A stretch of DNA of 64,000 nucleotides from Dyadobacter sp. SG02 (GCF_900109045.1 NZ_FNYL01000004.1:94321-158320), one strand, 5' to 3'. Shown: positions 44,861 to 54,480, counted from the first letter of the stretch. The notes: generated by a model from the sequence alone, not told the origin. A program made the numbers and translations.

Positions 44861-44934
44861 TGGTCACGTAGGGATTCGAACCCCAAACCTCCTGATCCGT
44901 AGTCAGGTGCTCTATCCAATTGAGCTACGCAACC
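44861..44934 (-). tRNA. tRNA-Arg (anticodon ACG)
   Basis: 74 nt. Acceptor GGTTGCG pairs with CGTGACC (two wobble pairs), D-arm GCTCAATTGGATAGAGC, anticodon arm CCTGA-CTACGGA-TCAGG with anticodon ACG, T-arm with GGTTCGAATCC, discriminator A. CCA is not encoded. It reads CGU, CGC and CGA codons after inosine modification. It is intact and forms the right border of the accessory island. Confidence 0.95.
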
Positions 44935-44951
44935 GTTTCCGAATTGGACTG

Positions 44952-44982
44952 CAAATGTAGGAGATGAATTTCGTAGTCGCAA
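44952..44982 (-). promoter_or_regulatory. Promoter of tRNA-Arg
   Basis: On the minus strand TTG (44982-44980) and TACATTTG (44959-44952) are separated by exactly 20 bp, a full match to the Bacteroidota promoter (TTG ... TAnnTTTG). The tRNA begins 17 bp downstream of the -7 box. Confidence 0.8.
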
Positions 44983-45023
44983 ATCCTGGCAAATAAATTT
45001 ATGAAGAATTTTTGCAAAATCTG

Positions 45024-45803
45024 CTAATTACCCTGAAAATCAGGCTTCCTTTTTTCGAGAAATGCGGATATGCCTTCCTGCAAATCCCGGGTTCCAAACA
45101 GCATTTCCTGACTCTCCCGCTCTTTTTCCAGCATTTGTGGGAGGTTGGAGTGCATCGATTGGTTAAATGCATGCTTCATCGCTCCGATGGCGCCGGTTGG
45201 GGCATGTCGATAGTACTTAACGAGCTTTTCAGTCTCTTCGTCGAGCGCTTCGCGGGCTACGGAATGAGCGATCATACCTATTTGCCTGGCTTCGGAAGCT
45301 GGGATGCGCCTGCCCGTAGAGGCCAGTTCGAAAGCGCGGGCAACGCCGATGAGCCTTGGTAACATAAACGTCGCACCCGCATCAGGCATGAGGCCTATTT
45401 GGACGAATGCGAGGCTCAGATAGGTGTCTTCGGCGGCAATCACCACGTCACAGGCCAGCACCAGTGAGCAACCGGCGCCTACGGCAAGGCCGTTCATGCG
45501 GCATACCACCGGTTTTGGAATGTCGCGGATGGCGGTGATCATCGGCTCGTAGTATTCTTTCAGGATTTCGCCGGCGCCTTTGCCCGATGCAGAGGCTTCT
45601 TTCAGGTCGGCGCCAGAGCAGAACGCCTTTTCGCCGGTAGCAGTGAGGAGTACCACGCGAATGGAATCGTCGTCTGCGGCGGTTTGGACGGCATTGGTGA
45701 TTTCGGCGATGAGTGCGGGGCTCAATGCGTGGAATACTTCCGGGCGGTTGAGCGCAATGCGGGCGACACCGTCGCGGCTCTCGTAAATGAGGTTTTGATA
45801 CAT
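45024..45803 (-). CDS. Enoyl-CoA hydratase/isomerase family protein
   Basis: 259 aa crotonase fold. Oxyanion-hole loops are AFCSGADLKE (about residue 60) and GLAVGAGCSLVLACD (about 105). The segment GLMPDAGATFMLPRLIG has Asp rather than the hydratase Glu, as in PaaG-type isomerases of aromatic acid degradation, so an isomerase is at least as likely as a hydratase. It acts on CoA esters in the cytoplasm. It is the first gene past the island and is followed at 18 bp by the PAP2-like gene on the same strand (upstream in transcription). Confidence 0.88.
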   Translation of the reverse strand: MYQNLIYESRDGVARIALNRPEVFHALSPALIAEITNAVQTAADDDSIRVVLLTATGEKAFCSGADLKEASASGKGAGEILKEYYEPMITAIRDIPKPVVCRMNGLAVGAGCSLVLACDVVIAAEDTYLSLAFVQIGLMPDAGATFMLPRLIGVARAFELASTGRRIPASEARQIGMIAHSVAREALDEETEKLVKYYRHAPTGAIGAMKHAFNQSMHSNLPQMLEKERESQEMLFGTRDLQEGISAFLEKRKPDFQGN

Positions 45804-45821
45804 GCTGTGAAGTGCTTTCTA

Positions 45822-46460
45822 TCAAAAGTAGAAATACACCGTGCCGCTACTGACGAGCAGTCCGCAAAATACGCCGGCGAGGATTTGCTGGGGCGTATGG
45901 GCATTCAGTTGCAGGCGCGCGCTCATGAGCCAGCCGCCGATGAGTATCGCGAGCAGCAACGGCAGCAGCAATGCGCTTTCGTCGAAACGGATCATCAGTC
46001 CCGACAGCATGCCTATCGCCCCGCCGATACCGGTCGCGTGGGCACTGATTTTCCAGAAATAGCTCACCATCGCCACGACTACGAGCGAAAGCGTCACGCT
46101 GGCCAGGATGACGGATATTTGCGGGGCAAGCTCACCGATCGGTTGCAGCTGCCAGCCGAACAGGTAGGTAGCTAACCCGTAAATGATCACACATGCTAGG
46201 TAGGGAATCCGACGCTCTGCGGCATCTTCCACGTACAGCGAGGTGATCATGCCCATCTTTTTGAAATAAAACATCATAATGGCCGGCGCAATGAAGGTGT
46301 TCAGCCACAGCAGAAGTAGCAGGCTCCCCAGCGCGGGCCACTCGAACGCACTTACGCCCACGAGATCGGGCACAAGGAAAAAGAGCAATGCAAACAGGTA
46401 TGTGGTAAGTATCAGCGGATGGAAAACCACCGATAGTATGATGGCAAGTCGGTTATTCAA
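45822..46460 (-). CDS. PAP2-like integral membrane protein
   Basis: 212 aa with six transmembrane helices. The C-terminal part carries a PAP2-like pattern: KISAHATGIGGAIG (near residue 142) and SARLQLNAHTPQQILAG (near 180). These correspond to the SGH and SRxxxxxHxxxD motifs, although the last acid is absent. Lipid phosphatase activity is possible but the missing residue makes it uncertain. It is probably co-transcribed with the enoyl-CoA hydratase gene 18 bp downstream and is divergent from asnS. Confidence 0.7.
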   Translation of the reverse strand: MNNRLAIILSVVFHPLILTTYLFALLFFLVPDLVGVSAFEWPALGSLLLLLWLNTFIAPAIMMFYFKKMGMITSLYVEDAAERRIPYLACVIIYGLATYLFGWQLQPIGELAPQISVILASVTLSLVVVAMVSYFWKISAHATGIGGAIGMLSGLMIRFDESALLLPLLLAILIGGWLMSARLQLNAHTPQQILAGVFCGLLVSSGTVYFYF

Positions 46461-46583
46461 GGTAATTAGGTCTTTAATCAGGATGATGCAAACAAAATTA
46501 CGTTGAAAACCAGACTGTACAATGATTGGGTTCCACAGAAAAGTAAGTTGCAGCGCTACAATAGGTTTTCGGGGCCGAATTTG

Positions 46584-46591
46584 TAATTTTG
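46584..46591 (+). promoter_or_regulatory. -7 box of asnS
   Basis: TAATTTTG, a perfect TAnnTTTG element, 61 bp before the asnS ATG. No TTG at the exact -33 distance. Confidence 0.5.
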
Positions 46592-46652
46592 CGCCTCATT
46601 CGTAAAAAACCGGGCATTCCCGGCTGACATTTTAAAGATTGAATTGAACAAA

Positions 46653-48092
46653 ATGGGACCGTTGCAAATCAAAGACATTTTACAAACTGCGCCTGAAAAC
46701 CAATCGGTTGTTGTAAAGGGCTGGGTAAGAACAAAAAGAGAAAGCAAAAACGCGATTTTCATCGCGTTGAATGACGGGTCGACCATAAATAATATCCAGG
46801 CAGTGGCTGAACCCGGTCAGTTTTCTGCCGAGCTGCTGTTGACAGTAACCACCGGGTCTTGCCTTAAAGTAACCGGCCAACTGGTCGCCTCGCAAGGTGC
46901 GGGACAGACGGTGGAGGTAAAAATCACCGACATCGAAGTTTACGGAACGGCTGATCCTGAGCAATATCCATTGCAACCCAAAAAGCATTCGCTGGAATTT
47001 CTGCGCGAGATCGCTCACCTGCGCCCGCGTACGAACACGTTCAGCGCGATCCTGCGTATCCGTCACGCGCTGGCATTCGCGGTGCACCAGTATTTCAACG
47101 AAAAGGGCTTTTTCTACCTGCACACGCCGGTAATTACGGCTTCGGATGCGGAAGGCGCGGGCGAGATGTTCCGTGTAACGACGCTCGATCTGAACAACCT
47201 GCCTCGTACGGAAGAAGGGGCGATCAACTTTAAAGAAGATTTTTTCGGTCGCGAGGCTAACCTCACCGTTTCCGGCCAGCTGGAAGGCGAGCTGGGTGCG
47301 ATGGCGCTTTCGAAAATTTATACGTTTGGCCCGACATTCCGCGCCGAAAACTCCAACACGACGCGCCACCTCGCCGAATTCTGGATGATCGAACCGGAAA
47401 TGGCGTTTTTTGAGCTGGAAGACAATATGGACCTGGCGGAGGATTTTGTCAAAAAGGTGATCACTTATGCATTGGAGAACTGCAAGGACGATCTGAATTT
47501 CCTTCAAAACCGCCTGGCAGAAGAAGAAAAGAACAAACCGCAGAACGAACGTTATCTGCCATTGCTGGAAAAGCTGGCATTTGTGGTGGATAACCCGTTC
47601 GAAAGATTGACCTATACCCAGGCAATCGAGATTTTGCTAAAATCAAAACCACAAAAAGAAGGCAAATTCCAGTTCCCGGTGACGGGCTGGGGTATCGATT
47701 TGTCGAGCGAGCACGAGCGTTACCTGGTGGAGAAGCATTTCAAGAAACCGGTAATCCTGACCAACTATCCCCGCGAGATCAAATCATTCTATATGAAACT
47801 CGACGAGGATGGTAAAACCGTTCGCGCAATGGATGTTCTCTTCCCCGGCATCGGCGAGATCATCGGCGGTAGCCAACGTGAAGAGGATTATGAGAAACTC
47901 CTCGGCCGCGTGCATGAAGTAGGCATCGATCCCGAAAACGTATGGTGGTACCTCGAAACGCGCAAGTTCGGAACGGCACCGCATTCGGGCTTCGGACTGG
48001 GTTTCGAGCGTCTGGTGCAGTTTGTGACCGGCATGGGCAACATCCGCGACGTGATTCCGTTCCCACGCTATCCTAAGAGCGCGGAATTTTAA
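46653..48092 (+). CDS. asnS: Asparaginyl-tRNA synthetase
   Basis: 479 aa. An N-terminal OB-fold anticodon-binding domain ([20 protein letters not shown]) is followed by the class II catalytic core: motif 2 [20 protein letters not shown], motif 3 [16 protein letters not shown], and ATP contacts in between. [10 protein letters not shown] and [11 protein letters not shown] are typical AsnRS segments that separate it from AspRS. It charges tRNA-Asn directly, so no amidotransferase route is needed. The ATG at 46653 is preferred; a TTG three codons upstream is in frame. Confidence 0.97.
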   Translation: MGPLQIKDILQTAPENQSVVVKGWVRTKRESKNAIFIALNDGSTINNIQAVAEPGQFSAELLLTVTTGSCLKVTGQLVASQGAGQTVEVKITDIEVYGTADPEQYPLQPKKHSLEFLREIAHLRPRTNTFSAILRIRHALAFAVHQYFNEKGFFYLHTPVITASDAEGAGEMFRVTTLDLNNLPRTEEGAINFKEDFFGREANLTVSGQLEGELGAMALSKIYTFGPTFRAENSNTTRHLAEFWMIEPEMAFFELEDNMDLAEDFVKKVITYALENCKDDLNFLQNRLAEEEKNKPQNERYLPLLEKLAFVVDNPFERLTYTQAIEILLKSKPQKEGKFQFPVTGWGIDLSSEHERYLVEKHFKKPVILTNYPREIKSFYMKLDEDGKTVRAMDVLFPGIGEIIGGSQREEDYEKLLGRVHEVGIDPENVWWYLETRKFGTAPHSGFGLGFERLVQFVTGMGNIRDVIPFPRYPKSAEF

Positions 48093-48176
48093 TTATTCTA
48101 CAAGCTGTTACCTTTTTCATGGCTTTACGTAAAAAGTAAAGCAGTTAGTGTAAGTTTTACTTTAAACAACACGCAC

Positions 48177-49328
48177 ATGAAAAAGAACAGATCATTCTTG
48201 AAGAGCAGTATTGCGGCCGCGGCTGCGGTACTGCTCTTCGTTTTTAATGCAAATGCCAACGAGCCGTTCCATGTCAAATGGACGATGGATTACACCCAGG
48301 CCGGGGTTTCGGACCATGCCAATTTTGCGCCGTCGGACGCCATACTCGCGGGCGGGCCCAACACATTTACATTGCCCACGGTTTACAGCACGGGAGGCGG
48401 CGCGTTCATCGCCGGTTACACGATCAGGCCCTGGCCGGCCGCTTTCTCCGCCTCCCGGTACACGGAGTTCACTTTTGCGGCCAATTCATTCAAATACAAC
48501 ATTACTTCCCTGTCATTTCGCCTGCGCCACTCGCCAAACGGGCCTAATAACATTAAAATCCGAACGAGTTACGATGGTTTCGCGGCAGACCTGAATGCAT
48601 TTGTCATCACAGACAACAGTGTTTACAAAACTTATACGGTTCCCGTCAGCTACACAAACCTGTCGGGTAACCAGTTTTCCGTCAGGATTTATGCCTTCAA
48701 TTCCGTCGATATCTACGGGACACTGGGGCTTGATGAAATATCTGTAAATGGCGAGGTACTGGCCATTGTGCTGCCGGTCGACCTGAATTATTTCAAGGGC
48801 GTTCCAGTGTATGGCAATGCAGAAAATGGACAAGTAGCATTGGAATGGGAAACCAGCTGGGAAAAGAACAGCAAGGAATTTATTGTTGAAAGAAGCATTG
48901 ATATGAAAGCATTCGCTCCGATCGGAACAGTCGCAGCCTCCGGCGAGACGATGGGACGGACTTACTATACGTTTATCGACAATGATCCTTCGGTAGGGAA
49001 CAATTATTACAGGTTAAGATTGGTGGGCAAAGACGCGGGCTTCGCGACCTGCAAACCGATTGTGGTTTTCAATCCTGAACCATTCTCCGGCGTGCAGGTA
49101 GCGCCTAACCCGCTGACGTCACGCATGATCGCATTAACCGCCGCCGACAGCCACGAAGCGTTACTCACTTTGTACAACAAATCGGGCGTTTCGGTACCAT
49201 TCCGCCGCGAAAACGGCCCTGGCGGACGTATATTCCTCACTCCTTCCGGGCCACTACCCTCTGGCATCTATTTTGTAGTATACGTAAAGAATGGTGTAAA
49301 AGAACATTTAAAAGTGCTGGTTCCGTAA
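48177..49328 (+). CDS. Secreted protein with T9SS-type C-terminal sorting domain
   Basis: 383 aa. Signal peptide (SSIAAAAAVLLFVFNANA), then a jelly-roll-like domain (residues about 45-205), then the junction ILPVDLNYFKG and a fibronectin-like segment (VALEWETSWEKNSKEFIVER). The C-terminal 75 residues resemble a type A sorting domain: VQVAPNPLTSRMI, ALLTLYNKSG, LPSGIYFVVYVKNG, HLKVLVP. This tail is the T9SS export signal cut by PorU. The N-terminal domain has no function I can name. Confidence 0.85.
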   Translation: MKKNRSFLKSSIAAAAAVLLFVFNANANEPFHVKWTMDYTQAGVSDHANFAPSDAILAGGPNTFTLPTVYSTGGGAFIAGYTIRPWPAAFSASRYTEFTFAANSFKYNITSLSFRLRHSPNGPNNIKIRTSYDGFAADLNAFVITDNSVYKTYTVPVSYTNLSGNQFSVRIYAFNSVDIYGTLGLDEISVNGEVLAIVLPVDLNYFKGVPVYGNAENGQVALEWETSWEKNSKEFIVERSIDMKAFAPIGTVAASGETMGRTYYTFIDNDPSVGNNYYRLRLVGKDAGFATCKPIVVFNPEPFSGVQVAPNPLTSRMIALTAADSHEALLTLYNKSGVSVPFRRENGPGGRIFLTPSGPLPSGIYFVVYVKNGVKEHLKVLVP

Positions 49329-49424
49329 AGCATTCTGCGCTTAATTTGTAATGGTAAAATATAGAAAATGCTTTCGACCCGTCGTTAGCATGGCAACGTT
49401 CCTATTATTAAAGGCCAAAAGCCT

Positions 49425-50636
49425 ATGTTGAAAAAAGTGCAGCCGAAAGTGTGGTGGATGGCCGTTGCCGTCCTGGTTATTTTATTGATTTCCTGGGGAT
49501 TAGTAAGAAAAAACAAGACCGATTCCCCGGACGTGGCCGTGTCTGGCAAATCCGTCAAAAACCTCGATCCCGTGCGGGTAACGAACCCTGATGCCAAAAC
49601 GGCAGAGAAAATCGCGAAGATCGAAGACATTTTCAGGCGTAAAAGGAACGCGGGCTTCAATGGCAATGTGCTCATTGTTCAGAAAGGCCAGATACTTTAC
49701 CAAAATTCGTTCGGCTTCGCCCATATGCGCGCGAAGGACACGCTCACTACCGATTCGCGTTTCCAGCTGGCATCACTTTCAAAGCCATTTACCGCGGTAG
49801 CGGTTTTAAAACTCATCCAGGAAGGCCGCGTGGCGCTCGATGACTCGGTGCAACGCTTTTTCCCCGATTTCCCTTACCACGGCGTGAAGGTCGATATGCT
49901 GCTGAGCCACCGCAGCGGGTTGCCTAATTACATTTACTCATTCAACGACAGCGTCCGTCACGGCCGGAAATATCCTGATAACCTCGATATTCTCGATTGG
50001 TATGCCAAAGTGGTCCCCACCCCGACACCCTACAACCGTCCGGGCCGCTCGTTCAACTATTGCAATACCAACTACTGCGTATTGGCCGCCATTGTCGAAA
50101 AAGTGACCGGTGACTCGTTCGGCAAATACCTGAACAGCCAGATTTTCACGCCGCTGGGCATGCAGAATACCTACCTTGTTACCGATACGACCATCGCCGC
50201 CACGAAAAACCGCACCGACGGTCACCAGTACGGCCGCAGGCTGGAAAAGGATTATTATGACGAAGTCGTCGGCGACAAAGGACTGTATTCCACTACAATG
50301 GATATTTACCGGTTCTACAACGGCCTCACCAAAGGGCTTATCCTCGAAAAGAAGATGCTCGACGAAGCATTCAAGCCCCGCAGTTTCGAACGCGATGGTA
50401 TCCGCAATTATGGCTACGGCTTCCGTATGCACATCAAGGACGACCATACACCGCGGTTTATCTACCATGGCGGCTGGTGGAAAGGTTACAACACCATGCT
50501 ATGGGTATGCCCCGAAGACGATGCGGTGATCATTGTCCTCGGCAATACGTATAATCGCTCTACGTACGACTTGCGCGAACTGCTGGAAGTTGTACATGGT
50601 TCGGTGAAGATCGATGATATTGAGAAAGACATCTAG
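49425..50636 (+). CDS. Serine hydrolase, beta-lactamase/penicillin-binding fold
   Basis: 403 aa. N-terminal transmembrane anchor (VWWMAVAVLVILLISWGLV), so it is periplasm-facing. Motifs: SLSK at residues 117-120 (SxxK), YCN in the form YCNTNYCVLAAI (YxN), and HGG in YHGGWWKGYN. All three are consistent with an active class C-like esterase or D-Ala-D-Ala peptidase. Substrate unknown. It is single, 88 bp after the T9SS cargo gene, and is followed by nuoL. Confidence 0.88.
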   Translation: MLKKVQPKVWWMAVAVLVILLISWGLVRKNKTDSPDVAVSGKSVKNLDPVRVTNPDAKTAEKIAKIEDIFRRKRNAGFNGNVLIVQKGQILYQNSFGFAHMRAKDTLTTDSRFQLASLSKPFTAVAVLKLIQEGRVALDDSVQRFFPDFPYHGVKVDMLLSHRSGLPNYIYSFNDSVRHGRKYPDNLDILDWYAKVVPTPTPYNRPGRSFNYCNTNYCVLAAIVEKVTGDSFGKYLNSQIFTPLGMQNTYLVTDTTIAATKNRTDGHQYGRRLEKDYYDEVVGDKGLYSTTMDIYRFYNGLTKGLILEKKMLDEAFKPRSFERDGIRNYGYGFRMHIKDDHTPRFIYHGGWWKGYNTMLWVCPEDDAVIIVLGNTYNRSTYDLRELLEVVHGSVKIDDIEKDI

Positions 50637-50699
50637 CATTGTTTGAATTCGGCCGCGAATTCAGGATATTTGCCGAAATTAAACGCATTCCCGCACCTT

Positions 50700-52652
50700 A
50701 TGCCCGACACCGCATTCCACTTACCTGCTTATTTGCTGTTGGGCTTGCCGTTTTCGTGCTTTTTGTTGCTGTGGCTCGGTGGAACAAGTCTAAATAAATT
50801 TGCAGGATGGATCGGGGTTCTGGTGACCGCAGCGGGACTGTTCACAAGCCTGACTTTTGCCGATCCCGGAACCGACCATTACATTCGTTTTCAATGGCTT
50901 ACAATAGGTAGCCATTCGATTGAACTCGCCTTTCGTTTCGATAGCCTTTCGGCGATGATGCTCGTTATCGTGCATTTTGTGGCATTGCTCGTGCAGCTGT
51001 TTTCGACCGCCTACATGCACGACGACCGGAATGTGAACCGCTATTTCGCATTCATTCAGCTCTTCCTCTTCTCCATGCTCGGCATTGTGCTTTCGGGCAG
51101 TTTGCTGGTGATGTACATTTTCTGGGAGCTTGTCGGACTGTCGTCCTACCTGCTGATTGGTTTTTGGTATACTAAAAAACGACCCGTTTGGGCAGCGCAG
51201 AAGGCATTTGTCCTCAACCGCATTGGCGACGCTGCGTTCCTTACGGGCATATTAATGCTCTTCTACTATATCGGTTCTACGGACTTTGAAGTGCTTTCGC
51301 TCCAAATCGGCTCCATTCCGCCCGGCATTCTGACTGCCATCGGTATTTGTCTTTTTGGTGGTTGCGTAGGTAAATCGGCGCAATTCCCGCTCTCCGGCTG
51401 GCTCCCGGATGCGATGGAAGGCCCGACGCCCGTTTCGGCATTGATCCACGCCGCCACGATGGTAGCGGCAGGTATTTTCCTGTTGGCCAGAATATCCTTT
51501 TTGCTTACGATCGACGCCCGGTTGGTAATACTCGTTATCGGGGCGATTACCATGGTTACCGGTGCCGTAAAGGCGTTGAAAGGCTGGGATATTAAAAAGG
51601 TTCTCGCTTATTCGACGATGTCGCAACTGGGGCTGATGGTCATGGCGGTCGGTTTCGGAAGCTGGCAGACTGCATTGTTCCATTTGGCGACGCACGCATT
51701 CTTTAAGGCAGGATTGTTCCTTTCGGCAGGTTCGGTGATCCACGCGGTGACTCCGGACGATGAATTGCCTGGTTATGACCCGCAGGATATGCGCACCATG
51801 GGCGGCTTGCGTAAGGCATTACCTGTTACATTCATTTGTTACCTGATTTGCGCGGCCGCATTGGCAGGATTACCGTTCTTTTCGGGCTTCCTTTCCAAAG
51901 ACGCGATCATTACCGAAGGTTTCCTCTGGGCTTCGGAATTCGGCGTGGTGGGCTACTTGTTCCCTGTACTGGTCATTCTTTCGGCCGGGTTAACAGCATT
52001 TTACATGACGCGTCAGGTTTGGCTGGTCTTCTTTGGAGAAAAACGATTTCCCGCAAGCGTACACCCGCATGAGTCGCCGGTGGCGATGTGGTTGCCTATG
52101 GCATTGCTTTCGGCATTGTCGCTGTTCTTCTGGTTTTCCATTAACCCATTCAATGCTGAGGGCTGGTTCCTGCACTGGATCGGGAAGGAGCACGGCGAGC
52201 ATTTGGTATGGGTGCCTTTTGTGGCGAGCGCCGTTACATTCGTCTCGATTTTCCTGGCTTACCGTGAAACGAGTGCGGACAATCCATTCAAAGTGAACGA
52301 CCCGATACCGGTTGGCGAGCCTGCTCAAAGCCCGTGGAACTGGCTGCGCGGTTATTCCAATGAGCAATACTTCCTCATTCCCTTCGATTTTATTACGAAG
52401 TACCTCAAAGCCTTCGAAAAAAATATTGTCGACGCCCTCGTCGATCTGGTTGCCAAAGGCAGCCTGGTGTTCGGACACTTCATTGCCTGGTTCGACAGAA
52501 TGTTTGTCGACGGTGCGGTACATCTGACAGTTTTCTCGATCCGCTCCGCCGGGCAGGCTGCGCGGAACATGCAAAGCGGCCGGATACAGTCGTACTACAT
52601 CGTGACGGTAATGGGCGTCTTTTTATTGATATTGTGGCTGGTTGCATTTTGA
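50700..52652 (+). CDS. nuoL: NADH-quinone oxidoreductase subunit L
   Basis: 650 aa with about 15 transmembrane helices. Characteristic segments: FWELVGLSSYLLIGFWYTKK, FPLSGWLPDAMEGPTPVSAL, HAATMVAAGIFLLAR and KKVLAYSTMSQLG. The C-terminal region after residue 560 contains a long amphipathic helix (FITKYLKAFEKNIVDALVDL) and a last helix, as in the lateral arm of complex I. It is one of the antiporter-like proton-pumping subunits. I chose the ATG at 50700; the frame opens earlier. It pairs with nuoM 29 bp downstream; no other nuo gene is in the window. Confidence 0.93.
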   Translation: MPDTAFHLPAYLLLGLPFSCFLLLWLGGTSLNKFAGWIGVLVTAAGLFTSLTFADPGTDHYIRFQWLTIGSHSIELAFRFDSLSAMMLVIVHFVALLVQLFSTAYMHDDRNVNRYFAFIQLFLFSMLGIVLSGSLLVMYIFWELVGLSSYLLIGFWYTKKRPVWAAQKAFVLNRIGDAAFLTGILMLFYYIGSTDFEVLSLQIGSIPPGILTAIGICLFGGCVGKSAQFPLSGWLPDAMEGPTPVSALIHAATMVAAGIFLLARISFLLTIDARLVILVIGAITMVTGAVKALKGWDIKKVLAYSTMSQLGLMVMAVGFGSWQTALFHLATHAFFKAGLFLSAGSVIHAVTPDDELPGYDPQDMRTMGGLRKALPVTFICYLICAAALAGLPFFSGFLSKDAIITEGFLWASEFGVVGYLFPVLVILSAGLTAFYMTRQVWLVFFGEKRFPASVHPHESPVAMWLPMALLSALSLFFWFSINPFNAEGWFLHWIGKEHGEHLVWVPFVASAVTFVSIFLAYRETSADNPFKVNDPIPVGEPAQSPWNWLRGYSNEQYFLIPFDFITKYLKAFEKNIVDALVDLVAKGSLVFGHFIAWFDRMFVDGAVHLTVFSIRSAGQAARNMQSGRIQSYYIVTVMGVFLLILWLVAF

Positions 52653-52681
52653 TGCAGCCCGGCCGGTTAAATTAATGCTTG

Positions 52682-54349
52682 ATGATTGATCATATACTCA
52701 CCTTCTTAATTGCCATACCATTACTGGGCGCCGCCGCCGTCGCATTCTGGCCGGTCGACAGCCAGCACAATTTCCGCCTCATCGCGCTGGTGGCATTGTT
52801 GCTCGAAGTGCTGGTTACGGCTGTCAGTTATTTGTCATTTAGCAGTCAGGATGCGGCACTTCAATTATCCGAAGTAAGGGATTGGATTACATTGCCTATC
52901 GGATCTCTCGGTGTTGTTTCGATTGATTATGCATTGGCGGTGGACGGGATCAGCTTCCCGCTGGTGCTGCTGGCCGTGGTGGTGTTGCTGGTGGGCGTGG
53001 TGAGTTCCTGGAACGTTAATCACAAGTCGCGGGCGTATTTTGGCCTCTATTTACTGCTGAGCGGCAGCGTAATGGGCTGTTTTCTCGCGCAGGATTTCTT
53101 CCTCTTCTATTTATTCTTCGAATTCATGCTCTTGCCGATGTACTTTCTCATCGGCCTCTGGGGCGGCCCGCGGCGGGAATATGCTGCATTGAAATTCTTT
53201 ATTTACACATTCCTGGGCTCGTTGCTGATCCTGATCGTCATGATCGGCCTCTACCTGTCGGTGATCGACCCGGTGGAAACGGCACGCGTCGTTGGTCTCA
53301 TCGGCCCTGAAGACGCAGTCCATCCCGATTTGATCCCCCAGATCCAGCAATGGCTTTTCGACGGTAAAATCGCACCCGAGCAGTTGATCCATACATTCCG
53401 TTTCACCTACCTGGCCGATCCCGGTAATTACATTCCCGGCTCGATCATGAACGCCGCTTCCGAGTTTTTCATCGCCGACATTCCGGTGCGTCTGCTCGCA
53501 TTCTGGTTCCTGTTCATCGGTTTTGCCGTGAAACTGCCCGTCGTGCCCGTACATACGTGGCTGCCCGACGCCCACGTGGAAGCGCCTACGCCGATATCCG
53601 TCGTGCTAGCAGGTATTTTGCTGAAAATCGGGGGTTACGGTTTCATCCGGATTGTCGATGGTTTCTTCCCTGCCGAAGCATTATACAGCGCCATCCCCCT
53701 GGCCGTTCTGGGTATGATCTCGATCGTTTATGGCGGTTTCAATGCATTGGGCCAGAACGACCTGAAGAAAATGATCGCCTACTCGTCGGTATCGCACATG
53801 GGCTTCGTGCTGCTCGGTATCGCCGCATTCACGCCCGAAGGTTTCAATGGTGCTATCTACCAAATGGTAAGTCACGGCATATTATCGGCGATGCTCTTCT
53901 TGCTCACCGGCGTCCTCTACGACCGCACCCACGACCGCCGTATCGACCATTACCGCGGGTTGATCACCGTCATGCCCCAATACACCGTCATCACCGGCAT
54001 TGCATTCTTCGCATCGCTCGGCTTACCCGGCTTCTCGGGTTTCGTCGGCGAGCTATTCACGCTCATGGGCGCATTCCAGTCCGACGCCCTGCCCGTATGG
54101 ATTCCGGCATTGTCGACATTAGGCATCGTCCTCGCCGCCGGCTACTTCCTATGGACCTTTCAGCGCATGTTTTTCAGTTCATTCTGGTACAAAAACGCCA
54201 CCACGCAAGTCCTCACCGACCTCACACGCCGCGAAAAGGCTATGCTGGTGCCGTTAGTTATCCTTACTATTTTGGTCGGGATATTGCCGGGACTGCTGTT
54301 TGACCTGTCGGGGCCGACGGTTGAGGCTTGGTTGGAAGGGTTAAAGTAG
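52682..54349 (+). CDS. nuoM: NADH-quinone oxidoreductase subunit M
   Basis: 555 aa with about 14 transmembrane helices. LFYLFFEFMLLPMYFLIGLWGG, PVVPVHTWLPDAHVEAPTPI, VVLAGILLKIGGYGF and KKMIAYSSVSHMGFVLLG are NuoM hallmarks, with the proton-path Lys and Glu residues. An insert of about 50 residues near 215-265 (hydrophilic, before PVRLLAFWFLF) enlarges the protein relative to the E. coli subunit. A stop at 54349 is followed by a palindromic hairpin. It must act together with the other complex I subunits encoded elsewhere. Confidence 0.93.
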   Translation: MIDHILTFLIAIPLLGAAAVAFWPVDSQHNFRLIALVALLLEVLVTAVSYLSFSSQDAALQLSEVRDWITLPIGSLGVVSIDYALAVDGISFPLVLLAVVVLLVGVVSSWNVNHKSRAYFGLYLLLSGSVMGCFLAQDFFLFYLFFEFMLLPMYFLIGLWGGPRREYAALKFFIYTFLGSLLILIVMIGLYLSVIDPVETARVVGLIGPEDAVHPDLIPQIQQWLFDGKIAPEQLIHTFRFTYLADPGNYIPGSIMNAASEFFIADIPVRLLAFWFLFIGFAVKLPVVPVHTWLPDAHVEAPTPISVVLAGILLKIGGYGFIRIVDGFFPAEALYSAIPLAVLGMISIVYGGFNALGQNDLKKMIAYSSVSHMGFVLLGIAAFTPEGFNGAIYQMVSHGILSAMLFLLTGVLYDRTHDRRIDHYRGLITVMPQYTVITGIAFFASLGLPGFSGFVGELFTLMGAFQSDALPVWIPALSTLGIVLAAGYFLWTFQRMFFSSFWYKNATTQVLTDLTRREKAMLVPLVILTILVGILPGLLFDLSGPTVEAWLEGLK

Positions 54350-54350
54350 T

Positions 54351-54367
54351 GGTCAGGAATGGTCAGG
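54351..54367 (+). repeat. Short GGTCAGGAAT direct repeat
   Basis: GGTCAGGAATGGTCAGG: two units immediately after the nuoM stop. The same word recurs in the gap behind the acyltransferase-like gene (56285-56390). Confidence 0.45.
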
Positions 54368-54404
54368 CGATTGTTATTAAGTAACCGGCATTCCTAATAT
54401 TTAA

Positions 54405-54448
54405 GGATTCAAATCCAAAAATATTATGATTATTTTGGATTTGAATCC
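54405..54448. terminator. Long palindromic hairpin between convergent genes
   Basis: GGATTCAAATCCAAAA (54405-54420) pairs with TTTTGGATTTGAATCC (54433-54448), 16 bp with no mismatch, around an AT-rich loop. It sits between the stop of nuoM and the stop of the convergent small gene, so a bidirectional terminator is likely. No T-run follows, so it could instead be another structural element. Confidence 0.5.
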
Positions 54449-54480
54449 CAAATAATCATGTTTTAGAACTTCGGGCTGTC

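Larger units (their letters stand above)
30546..44861. mobile_element. Integrated accessory (defence) island next to tRNA-Arg
   Basis: The right border is an intact tRNA-Arg gene with a tyrosine recombinase 250 bp inside it and arm-type repeats between. The left border is proposed at a 3' tRNA fragment and a hairpin that resembles the tRNA-Arg terminator. Cargo: AbiE-type toxin-antitoxin operon, two large helicases, orphan antitoxin-like regulator, immunity-like gene, serine hydrolase and broken ardA. Base composition is visibly more AT-rich than the flanks. The left tRNA fragment is not a copy of tRNA-Arg, so the borders may belong to two integration events. No conjugation genes are present; if the element still moves, it is mobilised by others. 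Confidence 0.6.

Noticed and set aside
30546..44861. CRISPR array or Cas genes in the island
   Set aside because: No regularly spaced repeats with unique spacers and no cas-like proteins. The repeats seen are short operator- or att-type sites.
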